From Hoeflea sp. 108 (lineage in GTDB: Bacteria > Pseudomonadota > Alphaproteobacteria > Rhizobiales > Rhizobiaceae), in NCBI RefSeq assembly GCF_000372965.1, contig NZ_KB890024.1, positions 1,304,839 to 1,368,838 on the forward strand: DNA of 64,000 nt. The letters are read 5' to 3'. Shown one piece after another: positions 33,071 to 41,733 of the stretch (the first letter of the stretch is position 1; every line of letters begins with the position of its first letter). The translations under genes and the position numbers were made by a program. A model generated the notes under the pieces. It worked only from the letters and a program-made list of their open reading frames with translations, was not told where the DNA came from and searched no databases.

Positions 33071-34024
33071 ATGACGAATTTCACCAAGTCCGCAACTATG
33101 GCCACGATGATGGCTTTTGCGGCAGGCACAGCATTCGCCCAGGATTCCACCGACGTCATCAAGATCCCGACCCACAACTGGTCGAGCCAGATCGTCGGTG
33201 CCCATATCGTCGGCAAGCTGCTCGAGAAGGGTGGCGCCAAGGTCGAATACGTCTCCGCCGACAGCCAGGTCGTCTACACCGCGCTCTGCGAAGGCGATGT
33301 CAGCCTCGTGCACGAAGTCTGGGAAGGCGCCTTCGGCGTCGCGTTCCAGAAGGTCGTCAAGGAAGGCTGCGTCATCGATGCCGCCACCCATGACGCCAAG
33401 ACGCGCGAGGAATGGTGGTACCCGACCTATGTCGAGGAAGTGTGCCCCGGCCTGCCGGCATGGGAGGCACTGAACGCCTGCGCCGACAAGTTCGCGACCG
33501 CCGAAACCGCGCCCAAGGGCCGGTTCCTCGGTGGCCCCGTCGACTGGCTCAAGCATGACGCCGAACGTGTCGAGGCACTCGGCATGAACTTCGAGGTCGT
33601 CAATGCAGGGTCGTCGGCGGCGCTGTGGGCTGAACTCGACTCGGCGGTCAAGCGCAAGGAGCCGATCGTCCTGTTCAACTGGACGCCGAACTTCGTCGAA
33701 GCGCTCTACGACGGCAAGTTCGTCGAGTTCCCGGCCTATGATCCCAAGTGCAAGGACGATCCGTCCTGGGGTTCCAACAAGGAGCTGAGCTACGATTGCG
33801 GCAACCCGAAGGACGGCTACCTGAAGATCGCCGCCTGGAAGGAATTCCCGACCAAGTGGCCCAAGGCCTACGCCATTCTGCAGAAGATCAACTTCTCCAA
33901 CATGGACATCGCCGTGCAGGCGAAGCTCGCCGACATCGACAACATGGAGCCCGAGGCGGCGGCCGACAAATGGCTGGCCGACAACGAGGCACGCTGGAAG
34001 GCCTGGCTGGGTTCGGCCAGCTGA
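33071..34024 (+). CDS. tmoX: TMAO ABC transporter substrate-binding protein (TmoX/ProX-like)
   Basis: 317-residue periplasmic protein of the OpuAC/ProX class that binds quaternary or N-oxide amines. The signal peptide is cut after TAFA. Landmarks are IPTHNWSSQIVGAHIVGKLLEKGGAKVEYVSADSQVVYTALCEGDVSLVHEVWEG, EEWWYPTYVEEVCPGLPAWEALN, and repeated aromatic residues suitable for an aromatic cage around a trimethylated group. GGGAGG stands 4 bases before the ATG. Assignment to TMAO rather than glycine betaine is inferred from the neighbouring tor and tdm genes and the Tor-like box. Glycine betaine or choline import remains possible. Confidence 0.85.
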   Translation: MTNFTKSATMATMMAFAAGTAFAQDSTDVIKIPTHNWSSQIVGAHIVGKLLEKGGAKVEYVSADSQVVYTALCEGDVSLVHEVWEGAFGVAFQKVVKEGCVIDAATHDAKTREEWWYPTYVEEVCPGLPAWEALNACADKFATAETAPKGRFLGGPVDWLKHDAERVEALGMNFEVVNAGSSAALWAELDSAVKRKEPIVLFNWTPNFVEALYDGKFVEFPAYDPKCKDDPSWGSNKELSYDCGNPKDGYLKIAAWKEFPTKWPKAYAILQKINFSNMDIAVQAKLADIDNMEPEAAADKWLADNEARWKAWLGSAS

Positions 34025-34127
34025 TCCCGCATCCATCCGTCCTGTCATGGCGTCGTGACGCCCGCGCAAATGCGGGCGCCACCTTGCCGCGCATACCCAT
34101 CGGCCCCTGGCGAGAGGCAGCACCGAC

Positions 34128-35156
34128 ATGTCCGAAGCGAAAATCGCATGCCGCAACCTGTGGAAGCTCTATGGCTCCGATCCTGCCGGCTTCCTGCGCC
34201 GCCAGGCCGACACGCCGTCGGTCGAAGCCATCCGCGGCGAAGGTTACATCCCTGCAGTCCGCGACGTCTCATTCGAGGTGATGCCTGGCGAGATTCTTGT
34301 CGTCATGGGCCTTTCGGGCTCCGGCAAGTCGACGCTGCTGCGCTGCCTTGCCCGCCTGATCGAGCCAACTTCAGGCGAAGTCATGTTCGAAGGCCAGGAC
34401 ATCCTGGCCGCGTCCGAGCGTGAGCTGATTGACCTCAGGCGCCACAAGATGGGTATGGTCTTCCAGCATTTCGCCCTGCTGCCGCATCGCACCGTGCTCG
34501 ACAATGTCGCCTTTCCCCTGCAGGTCCGCGGTACGGACCGGCAGAAGCGCGAGGCCCGCGCCCGCGAGGTCATCGAGCTGGTCGGGCTGAAGGGTCGCGA
34601 GGGCTACTATCCGCGCGAGCTTTCCGGCGGCCAGCAGCAGCGTGTCGGCATCGCCCGCTCGCTTGCCGTCGGCCCCGACGTCTGGTTCCTCGACGAGCCG
34701 TTCTCGGCGCTCGACCCGCTCATCCGCCGCGAGATGCAGGACGAGTTCCTGCGCCTGCAGAAGGTGCTCAACAAGACCATCGTCTTCATCACCCATGATT
34801 TCGACGAGGCGATCCGCGTCGCCGACCGCATCGCCATCATGAAGGATGGTGTCGTCGAACAGCTTGGCACCGCGGAAGAGCTGGTCACCTGCCCGGCCAC
34901 GCCTTACGTCGCCGAATTCACGCGCAACGTTCCCCACGACCGCCTGTTGTCGGTGCGGTCGGTCATGGCACCTGCGTCGTCCCGCACGCCCGATGGGGCG
35001 GCAGTTCAAGCCCAGGCGCTTCTGGCCGACGTCGCCCGCCAGGTGCTGTGCTCCGAGCGCCCGGTCGACGTCATCGACGATGAAGGTGCGCTGGTAGGTT
35101 CGCTCAGCCGGGACAGCCTGATCGACGCTCTCTACGGCAAGGAGCAGTGCGCATGA
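34128..35156 (+). CDS. tmoW: TMAO/glycine betaine-type ABC transporter ATPase (TmoW/ProV-like)
   Basis: 342-residue ABC ATPase of the ProV/OpuAA type. Walker A is GLSGSGKST, Q-loop MVFQHFALLPHR, signature LSGGQQQRVGIARSLA, Walker B VWFLDEPFSALD and H-loop FITHDFDEA. Before Walker A it has the long insertion typical of ProV (WKLYGSDPAGFLRRQADTPSVEAIRGEGYIPAVRDVSFEV). The C-terminal about 80 residues look like a shortened CBS-type regulatory tail (PVDVIDDEGALVGSLSRDSLIDAL). It follows tmoX by 103 bp and overlaps the permease gene by 4 bases. Confidence 0.92.
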   Translation: MSEAKIACRNLWKLYGSDPAGFLRRQADTPSVEAIRGEGYIPAVRDVSFEVMPGEILVVMGLSGSGKSTLLRCLARLIEPTSGEVMFEGQDILAASERELIDLRRHKMGMVFQHFALLPHRTVLDNVAFPLQVRGTDRQKREARAREVIELVGLKGREGYYPRELSGGQQQRVGIARSLAVGPDVWFLDEPFSALDPLIRREMQDEFLRLQKVLNKTIVFITHDFDEAIRVADRIAIMKDGVVEQLGTAEELVTCPATPYVAEFTRNVPHDRLLSVRSVMAPASSRTPDGAAVQAQALLADVARQVLCSERPVDVIDDEGALVGSLSRDSLIDALYGKEQCA

Positions 35157-37141
35157 GCGCGGCGGCTTTGTCCCGACCGGTGGAGGTCGAGCCGCGCAAG
35201 CCGTTGGCCACTCTAACCAAGCCGCTGCTCGTGGTTCTGCCCTTCGTCGTGCTGCTGCTGGTCGCCTCGCGGCTGCCTGGCTGGGCTGTGCAGGTGCCCA
35301 AGGGTTGGACGATCCCCTTTGTCGACTGGGCCAATACGCTGATCGGGCATCTCCGTGACGACGCCATCTTTGGGCTGTTCTCGTTCAGGGACCTGACGCG
35401 CGGCGTAGCCGAACTGATCACCTGGCCGCTGGCCTTCGTCGAAGGCATCTTCGTCTCGGGCTTTCCGAAGATCGGCGTCGCGGCCTTGCCATGGGTCATG
35501 ATCTCAGGCTTGGCCGGCGTGTTGGGCTGCTACCTCAGGGACTGGCGGCTTGGCGCACTGGCGGCGATCTGCGTCGCTTATATGGCGATCTTCGGCAAGT
35601 GGGAGCTGTCGATGATCACCTTGTCGGTGGTGCTGGTCGCGGCCCCCATAGCCGGTCTCATCGGTTTCGGCATCGGCATTCTCGCAGTGAAGAAACAGTG
35701 GTTCGAAGCGCTCATCGTGCCGCTGCTCAACGTGCTGCAGTCGTTGCCGCATTTTTCCTACCTGATCCCCATCGCCGTGTTCATCGGGGTCGGCCACAAG
35801 GCCGGTGCGATCGCCACCGTCATCTTCGCAATCCCGCCTATGGCCCGGCTTACCATCCTTGGGCTGAAAGGCGTCGCCGAAGAGGTGCGTGAGGCGGGCA
35901 AGATGGCCGGCTGCACCCGCTTCCAGACCTTGTGGCTGGTCGAGATACCGTCGGCCCGCCAGTCGCTGCTGGTCGGCGTCAACCAGGTCATCATGCAGTG
36001 TCTTGCCATGGTGGTCATTGCCTCCTTCGTCGGTGCGCGCGGTCTCGGACACGATCTCCTGTTCAGGCTGCAGGCATTGAAGATAGGGCAGGCGCTGGAA
36101 AGCGGCGTGGCGATCGTCCTGATGGCAATCACGCTCGACCAGCTGAGCCGTGCGGCCGCCTACAAACAACCCTCGCATGTGGCGCCCGACGCCACCTTCC
36201 TGCAACGCTTTCCATTTCTCAGCGCCACGGCGCTGGTCGTTGTCGGTTCGCTCGTGCTGGCGCAGCTGACGCCCTATGCACAGGCCTGGCCGTCAAACCT
36301 TGCTCTCAGCACAGCACCCTTCTGGGACGCGCTGGTCGACTGGGTCACGGTCACGCTCTACGACCCGCTGCAATATCTGCGCAATGCCATGCTGCTCTAT
36401 GTATTGATCCCCGTGCGCGACCTGTTTCAGAGCATTCCCTGGACGGCGATGGTCGCGCTGGTCGCGGCCGCCGGCTGGTCGCTGGGGGGGCTGCGCCTGG
36501 CGCTCGTCGTCGCAGGCTTCGTTCTGTTCATCGCCTTCGCCGGCTACTGGGAGCGGTCGCTGATAACAGCCTACATGGTGACGGTGGCCGTGCTGATCTG
36601 CATCCTGATCGGCCTGCCGATCGGCATCTGGGCATCGCACAGCGAGCGCCGTACCGGCATCGTCAAGCTTTTGTGCGACACCTTCCAGACCTTTCCATCC
36701 TTCATCTACCTGATCCCTGTGATCATGCTGTTCAAGGTCGGCGACGTCGCCGCGATCTCGGCGATCATCATCTATGCCATGATCCCGATCGTGCGTTACA
36801 CCATCTTCGGCCTGCGCAACGTGCCCGAGGATATCGTCGAAGCCGGCATCACGTCGGGCTGCACCCGGCGCCAACTGCTGTGGAACATCCGCATGCCGCT
36901 CGCCTTCCCGGAGATCATGCTCGGCATCAACCAGACGATCATGTTCGCTCTGTTCATGGTCATCATCGCGGCCTTCATCGGCACCAAGGACATCGGCCAG
37001 GAAATTTTCCGGGCGCTGACCTTCAATGATGCCGGCAAGGGCCTTGTGCTCGGCCTCTGCGTGGCCTTCATGGGACTCACCGCAGACCAGCTAATCACGG
37101 CCTGGGCAGCCAGGCGGAAAAGTCGGCTCGGTCTGGCTTAG
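35153..37141 (+). CDS. tmoV: TMAO/glycine betaine-type ABC transporter permease, two fused permease domains (TmoV)
   Basis: 662-residue inner-membrane permease, about twice the length of a usual ProW. Two complete BPD-transport domains are visible. The first has its EAA loop at AGCTRFQTLWLVEIPSARQSLLVGV (about residues 250-275), the second at SGCTRRQLLWNIRMPLAFPEIMLGI (about residues 567-592). Each is preceded by the ProW-type segments IPIAVFIGVGHKAGAIATVIFAIPPM and IPVIMLFKVGDVAAISAIIIYAMIP. The protein can thus form the whole membrane channel from one chain. ATG at 35153 overlaps the ATPase stop (ATGA). A hairpin follows the stop. Confidence 0.92.
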   Translation: MSAAALSRPVEVEPRKPLATLTKPLLVVLPFVVLLLVASRLPGWAVQVPKGWTIPFVDWANTLIGHLRDDAIFGLFSFRDLTRGVAELITWPLAFVEGIFVSGFPKIGVAALPWVMISGLAGVLGCYLRDWRLGALAAICVAYMAIFGKWELSMITLSVVLVAAPIAGLIGFGIGILAVKKQWFEALIVPLLNVLQSLPHFSYLIPIAVFIGVGHKAGAIATVIFAIPPMARLTILGLKGVAEEVREAGKMAGCTRFQTLWLVEIPSARQSLLVGVNQVIMQCLAMVVIASFVGARGLGHDLLFRLQALKIGQALESGVAIVLMAITLDQLSRAAAYKQPSHVAPDATFLQRFPFLSATALVVVGSLVLAQLTPYAQAWPSNLALSTAPFWDALVDWVTVTLYDPLQYLRNAMLLYVLIPVRDLFQSIPWTAMVALVAAAGWSLGGLRLALVVAGFVLFIAFAGYWERSLITAYMVTVAVLICILIGLPIGIWASHSERRTGIVKLLCDTFQTFPSFIYLIPVIMLFKVGDVAAISAIIIYAMIPIVRYTIFGLRNVPEDIVEAGITSGCTRRQLLWNIRMPLAFPEIMLGINQTIMFALFMVIIAAFIGTKDIGQEIFRALTFNDAGKGLVLGLCVAFMGLTADQLITAWAARRKSRLGLA

Positions 37142-37163
37142 CGCAAGGTTCTTTTGGCTAGCC

Positions 37164-37187
37164 GGTAGGCAGAGCTGGCTGCCTGCC
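37164..37187. terminator. Hairpin between tmoV and the convergent DUF885 gene
   Basis: GGTAGGCAG, loop AGCTGG, CTGCCTGCC pairs over 9 bp with one G-T position. It sits exactly between two stop codons of convergent genes (37141 and 37190). There is no T run on either side, so its role as a terminator is tentative; it could be an mRNA 3'-end stabiliser. Confidence 0.45.
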
Positions 37188-37189
37188 GT

Positions 37190-38356
37190 TCAGCTCTTCC
37201 AGAACGTGCGCAGCGTTTCCGGCGTGTGCATGTTGGCGTAGAGGTAGTGCCAGAATTCGGGACGGCGCTCGCGCTCAACTGACTTCCAGACGTCATACAC
37301 TGCGGTTTCGCCGCACCAATAGGCGTAGACGAACGGCGCCCGCAGGCCGTGGTTGAGGAAGGAGAGCCGCCCTCGGACGGTGGCCTCGGTCTGGAACCCG
37401 GCCTCCGCAATGACAGGCACGATCTCGTCGAGCGTCTTGTTCATGTGGTGCAGCATCCAGGCAGCATTGCAGCGCAGGGCGCTTCGCAGTCGTTGCAGCG
37501 TTACGGCCAGCTCGTCATCAGGCGTGTCGACCCAGTTGAGGAAAAACAGGCCATTGTCGGCAATGCCCTCGAACAGGGCGCTGCTGGCCGAACTGGTCAC
37601 CACCTGGGCGCCGTCGAGCGGCATCCGCCCTTCGGCGACGTATCGCTGGCGCAGGGCAAGATGGACGAGGTGTCCGGGGAAGGCTTCGTGGCAGGCCAGA
37701 TGCTTGAGGGCGTATCGCGTGTATGGAAAGTCCAGGTTGAGCAGCAGCCGACGCGCCGGGTAGTCGCAATAGGCCGAGAACGGGACTGATTGGACCGCGA
37801 CCGGTTCGAGCCATTCCTGCTGCATGTCATACATCAGGGCGCTGGTTCGGCTGCGCGCCTCTTCGCCATAGCCGCGCAAGACCTGCAGGACGCCGTCAGG
37901 AGAAACCCTGTTGTCTTCTTCCCAGCGCCCCAGATCTTCCGCCAGCGACGAGCCGACGTAACCAAGCTCGTCCAGCTTTTCCCGGATCGTTCGAACATAG
38001 CCGTCGAGCACCGACTGCGGCACCATCTGCGTGTCGACGCGAAGCTGGCGCCGCAGGCGTTCGGCGAAGGAAATCTCCTTCTCCTCAAAGGTGGTCACCA
38101 GCGCCAACAGCGAGTCGATCATCTCCGCGAGGTAGGCCCGGCGCAGTTCGCTTTCAGCTTCACCAGGCAGGCGAAGGGCGAGGTCATGGAGTGCCTGGGC
38201 AGCCTCTGCGTAGCTGCGCAACGACAAGGGCTCGACGTTTGCCACGGCGACAGGAATGAGGCCTTCCTTGTTCAGGAAACCGTCGCCGCGCGGCGTTGTC
38301 CTGTACAGCCGGTCGACGCCGGCGGTAATCGCGGCAAGTTCATGTCCCAACAGCAT
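37190..38356 (-). CDS. DUF885-type zinc metallopeptidase-like protein
   Basis: 388-residue soluble protein with the DUF885 hallmark HEAFPGHLVHLALRQRY, a variant zinc-binding motif HExxPGH, followed about 35-40 residues later by SSALFEGIADNGLFF (the expected glutamate zinc ligand). The C-terminal part holds GETAVYDVWKSVERERRPEFWHYLYAN. DUF885 proteins are predicted metallopeptidases; no substrate is known. ATG at 38356 follows GAGGAA and is chosen over a GTG at 38368. It is the last gene of a long minus-strand operon for peptide-like uptake, 52 bp after the amidohydrolase gene, which supports a hydrolase for an imported compound. Slightly short for the family. Confidence 0.8.
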   Translation of the reverse strand: MLLGHELAAITAGVDRLYRTTPRGDGFLNKEGLIPVAVANVEPLSLRSYAEAAQALHDLALRLPGEAESELRRAYLAEMIDSLLALVTTFEEKEISFAERLRRQLRVDTQMVPQSVLDGYVRTIREKLDELGYVGSSLAEDLGRWEEDNRVSPDGVLQVLRGYGEEARSRTSALMYDMQQEWLEPVAVQSVPFSAYCDYPARRLLLNLDFPYTRYALKHLACHEAFPGHLVHLALRQRYVAEGRMPLDGAQVVTSSASSALFEGIADNGLFFLNWVDTPDDELAVTLQRLRSALRCNAAWMLHHMNKTLDEIVPVIAEAGFQTEATVRGRLSFLNHGLRAPFVYAYWCGETAVYDVWKSVERERRPEFWHYLYANMHTPETLRTFWKS

Positions 38357-38408
38357 CACATTCCTCACAAATCCGAAGCCCTGCGGGCTCGCAGCGGTGG
38401 CAGCTCGA

Positions 38409-39641
38409 TCAGAGCCGGTTCTTGACCAGGCGTCCGTTGGCCATGATGGCGCTCATATGCGCGCCGTCGCCCTGGAGCAGCCCGATATCGGCCAGCGGGT
38501 CGCCATCAATGACGAGCAGGTCGGCATAAGAGCCTGGAGCGATCACGCCGGCCTTGCCGGTCAGGCGGCACAATTCCGCACCGACGACGGTCGCCGAACG
38601 GATGATCTCCGCAGGCGAGAGAACCTTGGCGAGAAGCTCGAACTCCATGCAGTAATACTTGCGCAACTGGCCGAGCAGGTCGGAACCGAAGGCCATTGGC
38701 AGTCCCGCATCGCGCATGATTTCGAGCGAACGCAGCCCGCCTTGGCGCACGATCTCGATCTTGGCGAATTCGTCGGCACCCAGGCCCAACTCTTCGCCAT
38801 CGAGGGCGAGCGCGTCATAGGCAACCAGCGTGGGCACAGCGATGCAGCCTTTTTCGGCAGCCAGTCGGGCGGTATCCGCGGTGATCAGGTTGCAGTGCTC
38901 GAGCGAATGGACGCCGAGCTCGACGACGCGGCGGATGGCGGCGTCGGTGTAGACATGGGCCGATACGTAGAGCCCGGCATTGTCGGCTTCTTCGACGATT
39001 GCCTCCAGTTCGGCACGCGAGAACTGCAGCGAGTGGATCGGGTCGTTGGGTGAGGAAACCCCGCCATTGGCCATGACCTTGATGAAGCGGGCGCCGCTCT
39101 TGATCATCTCTCTTGAGACGCGGCGCACATCGTCCACGCCGTCGACGATGATGCCCATCGAGCCCAGGCGGTCGGACATGATGCCGGGACGGTCGTCGGT
39201 GCGTTGGCGCAGGTCGCAATGGCCGCCTGTCGTCGACAGCCCCTTGCCGCAGATGACAAGCCGCGGCCCGTCGATCAATCCTTCTTCCACGGCGCGCACC
39301 AGTCCGTGATCGGCGCCGCCGAGATCGCGGATCGTGGTGAACCCGCGCATGAGTGTTTCGGTCATCACTCGTGCCGAACGCAATGCCGCGAGCGATGACG
39401 GCGCGATGGCGTTTGACCAGAGATCAAGAGATTCCGCCACGACATGCATGTGGCAGTCGATCATTCCCGGCATCAGCGTGCGGCCGCCGAGTTCTATCTC
39501 CTGCGCGTCGGAAGGGGCGGCGATTGAGGGCGCGACCTCAAGGATATTGCCGCCGCCCACCAGCACCGCAAGTCCGTCGAGAAGTTTGCCGTCGACGGCG
39601 TCGAGAACCTTGCCGCCGGTGAAGAGATAGGTCTGGGTCAT
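38409..39641 (-). CDS. Amidohydrolase, Xaa-Pro dipeptidase/imidazolonepropionase-like
   Basis: 410-residue amidohydrolase-superfamily enzyme with a binuclear metal site. Visible ligands are GMIDCHMHV (strand 1 HxH), the lysine to be carboxylated in ARFIKVMANGG, GLYVSAHVYTD, GVHSLEHCN and the catalytic aspartate in MAFGSDLLG. The N- and C-terminal beta pieces (VLDAVDGKLLDGLAVLVGGGNI...VIAPGSYADLLVIDGDPLADI) match the group that includes Xaa-Pro dipeptidases and related N-acyl/amide hydrolases. The gene is 23 bp after the importer ATPase gene, so it probably acts on what the importer brings in. The bond it cleaves is not predictable. Confidence 0.88.
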   Translation of the reverse strand: MTQTYLFTGGKVLDAVDGKLLDGLAVLVGGGNILEVAPSIAAPSDAQEIELGGRTLMPGMIDCHMHVVAESLDLWSNAIAPSSLAALRSARVMTETLMRGFTTIRDLGGADHGLVRAVEEGLIDGPRLVICGKGLSTTGGHCDLRQRTDDRPGIMSDRLGSMGIIVDGVDDVRRVSREMIKSGARFIKVMANGGVSSPNDPIHSLQFSRAELEAIVEEADNAGLYVSAHVYTDAAIRRVVELGVHSLEHCNLITADTARLAAEKGCIAVPTLVAYDALALDGEELGLGADEFAKIEIVRQGGLRSLEIMRDAGLPMAFGSDLLGQLRKYYCMEFELLAKVLSPAEIIRSATVVGAELCRLTGKAGVIAPGSYADLLVIDGDPLADIGLLQGDGAHMSAIMANGRLVKNRL

Positions 39642-39664
39642 GGATGTCGTTCCGGCAGTTTGGA

Positions 39665-40645
39665 TCAGCGGTGGTGGCAAGCCAGCATGCGACCGTCATC
39701 GCGCATGCCGAGCTGTGGTTCGGTCGTGCGGCAAACCTCCGATGCCAGCGGGCAGCGCGTATGGAAGGCGCAGCCGGAAGGTTTGTTGGTGGCACTAGGA
39801 ATGTCGTCGTTCGACGCCTTGAATTGATGGCGCTTGCGCGGGTCGAGCGACGGTGCCGAGCGAATGAGAAGCTCGGTGTAGGGGTGCGTCGGATTGGCAA
39901 AGATCGCGGCCTTGTCGGCGATCTCGACGATCTTGCCGAGATACATCACCGCGACGCGATGGGAGAGGTATTCGACGACGCCGAGATCGTGGGAGATGAA
40001 CAGGAAGGAGATGCCGAGGTCGCGTTGCAGATCGGACAACAGGTTGAGGATCTGCGCCTGGACCGACACGTCGAGCGCCGAAACCGGCTCGTCACAGACG
40101 ATGACGTCGGGGTTGAGAGCAAGTGCACGTGCGATGCCGATACGCTGGCGCTGGCCACCGGAGAACTGATGCGCGAAGTTGCCGGCCTGATCGGGACGCA
40201 GGCCAACCCGTTCCATGAGTTCGACAACACGCGCTGCGCGCTCCGAGGGCGTTCCGACCTGGTGGATATCGAGCGGCGCGCGGATGATGTCTCGCACGCG
40301 ATGACGCGGATTGAGTGACGAGAACGGATCCTGGAAGATGATCTGTACCCGCTTGCGGTAGGATTTGAGCGCGGCGCCGCGGAAGCCGCTGACCGTCTGG
40401 CCATCGAATTCGACCTTGCCGCCGGTGGATTTTTGCAGCCCCATCAAGGCAAGGCCGGTGGTGGACTTGCCGCAGCCTGACTCGCCGACAAGGCTCAGCG
40501 TCTCGCCACGGCGAAGTGAAAAACTGACGCCATCGACCGCGCGGACAGCGCCGACGACGCGGCTGAACACACCGCCACGGATGGGGAAATGCACCTTCAG
40601 ATCACTGACTGCCAGCAGCGGTGCGGATGTTTCAGCCATTGGCAT
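39665..40645 (-). CDS. Oligopeptide-type ABC transporter ATPase, DppF/OppF-like
   Basis: 326-residue ABC ATPase with Walker A GESGCGKST, Q-loop IIFQDPFSSLNP, signature FSGGQRQRIGIARALA, Walker B VIVCDEPVSALD and the C-terminal oligopeptide domain with its iron-sulfur-type cysteines (SGCAFHTRCPLASEVC). The N-terminus VHFPIRGGVFSRVVGAVRAVDGVSFSL is the OppF/DppF subtype. ATG at 40645 follows GGGAGG at six bases, and the gene overlaps the DppD-like gene by 14 bases. Part of the minus-strand importer operon. Confidence 0.93.
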   Translation of the reverse strand: MPMAETSAPLLAVSDLKVHFPIRGGVFSRVVGAVRAVDGVSFSLRRGETLSLVGESGCGKSTTGLALMGLQKSTGGKVEFDGQTVSGFRGAALKSYRKRVQIIFQDPFSSLNPRHRVRDIIRAPLDIHQVGTPSERAARVVELMERVGLRPDQAGNFAHQFSGGQRQRIGIARALALNPDVIVCDEPVSALDVSVQAQILNLLSDLQRDLGISFLFISHDLGVVEYLSHRVAVMYLGKIVEIADKAAIFANPTHPYTELLIRSAPSLDPRKRHQFKASNDDIPSATNKPSGCAFHTRCPLASEVCRTTEPQLGMRDDGRMLACHHR

Positions 40646-41663
40646 GAGCGACCTCCCAGCAGGCGGCAAAGTGGCCTGGCTGCTTTTCTTCGAATTCCGG
40701 CCGCTGCTGATGACAGCGCTCTGTGGCCTTGGGGCATCGTGGAGAGAAGGCGCAGCCGGAAGGCAGATCCCAGAGCGGCGGCACGGTGCCTGTTATGTCG
40801 ACCAGGCGATCGCCGACGGCAGCGCCGGCGTGCGACCGCGGAATGGCGCCAAGCAGGCCGAGCGTGTAGGGATGCATGGGGTTGTCGAAGAGGTCGGTGG
40901 CCGACGCCTCCTCGATCCGGCGGCCGGCATACATGACGACGACGCGATCGGCGACTTCGGCAACGACGCCGAGATCATGGGTGATCATCACCAGAGCCGT
41001 GCCCAGCCGCTTCTGAAGGTCCGAGATGAGCCCCAGGATCTGGGCCTGGATGGTCACGTCGAGGGCCGTGGTCGGCTCGTCAGCCACGAGAATGCGTGGC
41101 TCGCAGACCAGCGCAAGTGCAATCATGGCGCGCTGGCGCATGCCGCCGGACAATTCGTGCGGATACTGACGGGCACGGCGTTCCGGATCGGGCATCTGCA
41201 CCAGGCGAAGCGCTTCGATGGCGCGCTCGAAAGCCGCGCGCCGTCCGAGATTGCGGTGCTGGCGAACCGCTTCGGCAATCTGCTCGCCGACAGTCAGCAC
41301 AGGATTGAGCGCCGTCAACGGCTCCTGGAAAATCATCGCGATCTTTTCGCCGCGATAGTCCTCGACGGTTCGCCGATCGAGCGCGAGCAGGTCCGCCCCG
41401 TCGATCACGATGCTGCCGCCGGTCACGCGTGCCGCTTCCGGAAGCAGACGCAGCAATGACAGCGCCGTCATCGACTTGCCGCAGCCGGACTCTCCCACGA
41501 TGCAGACCGTCTCACCCGGCGCGACCGACAGCGCCATGTCGGAGACAACAGCAAACGAGCCTTGGCTGGTTCGAATGCTGATCTCAAGGTCGCGCACGGT
41601 AAGCACCGGGCGCGCCAGCACCGTGGATGCTGGCTGGGGACTGATGGCGGACGTGTGGCTCAT
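40632..41663 (-). CDS. Oligopeptide-type ABC transporter ATPase, DppD/OppD-like
   Basis: 343-residue ABC ATPase with Walker A GESGCGKSM, Q-loop MIFQEPLTALNP, signature LSGGMRQRAMIALAL, Walker B ILVADEPTTALD, H-loop MITHDLGVVAEVADRVVVMYAG and the C-terminal SGCAFSPRCPKATERC motif. The LSGGMRQR form is typical of DppD/OppD. The ATG at 41663 has GGAG five bases upstream; longer frames reach back into the preceding gene. It pairs with the DppF-like ATPase. Confidence 0.93.
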   Translation of the reverse strand: MSHTSAISPQPASTVLARPVLTVRDLEISIRTSQGSFAVVSDMALSVAPGETVCIVGESGCGKSMTALSLLRLLPEAARVTGGSIVIDGADLLALDRRTVEDYRGEKIAMIFQEPLTALNPVLTVGEQIAEAVRQHRNLGRRAAFERAIEALRLVQMPDPERRARQYPHELSGGMRQRAMIALALVCEPRILVADEPTTALDVTIQAQILGLISDLQKRLGTALVMITHDLGVVAEVADRVVVMYAGRRIEEASATDLFDNPMHPYTLGLLGAIPRSHAGAAVGDRLVDITGTVPPLWDLPSGCAFSPRCPKATERCHQQRPEFEEKQPGHFAACWEVAHANG

Positions 41664-41733
41664 CTTGCTCCGTTCCTTGCTGGTGAAGCGGGGAGGGCCC
41701 GACGGCGCTCCCCGCTTTCGAGGTCTTCGCCGG

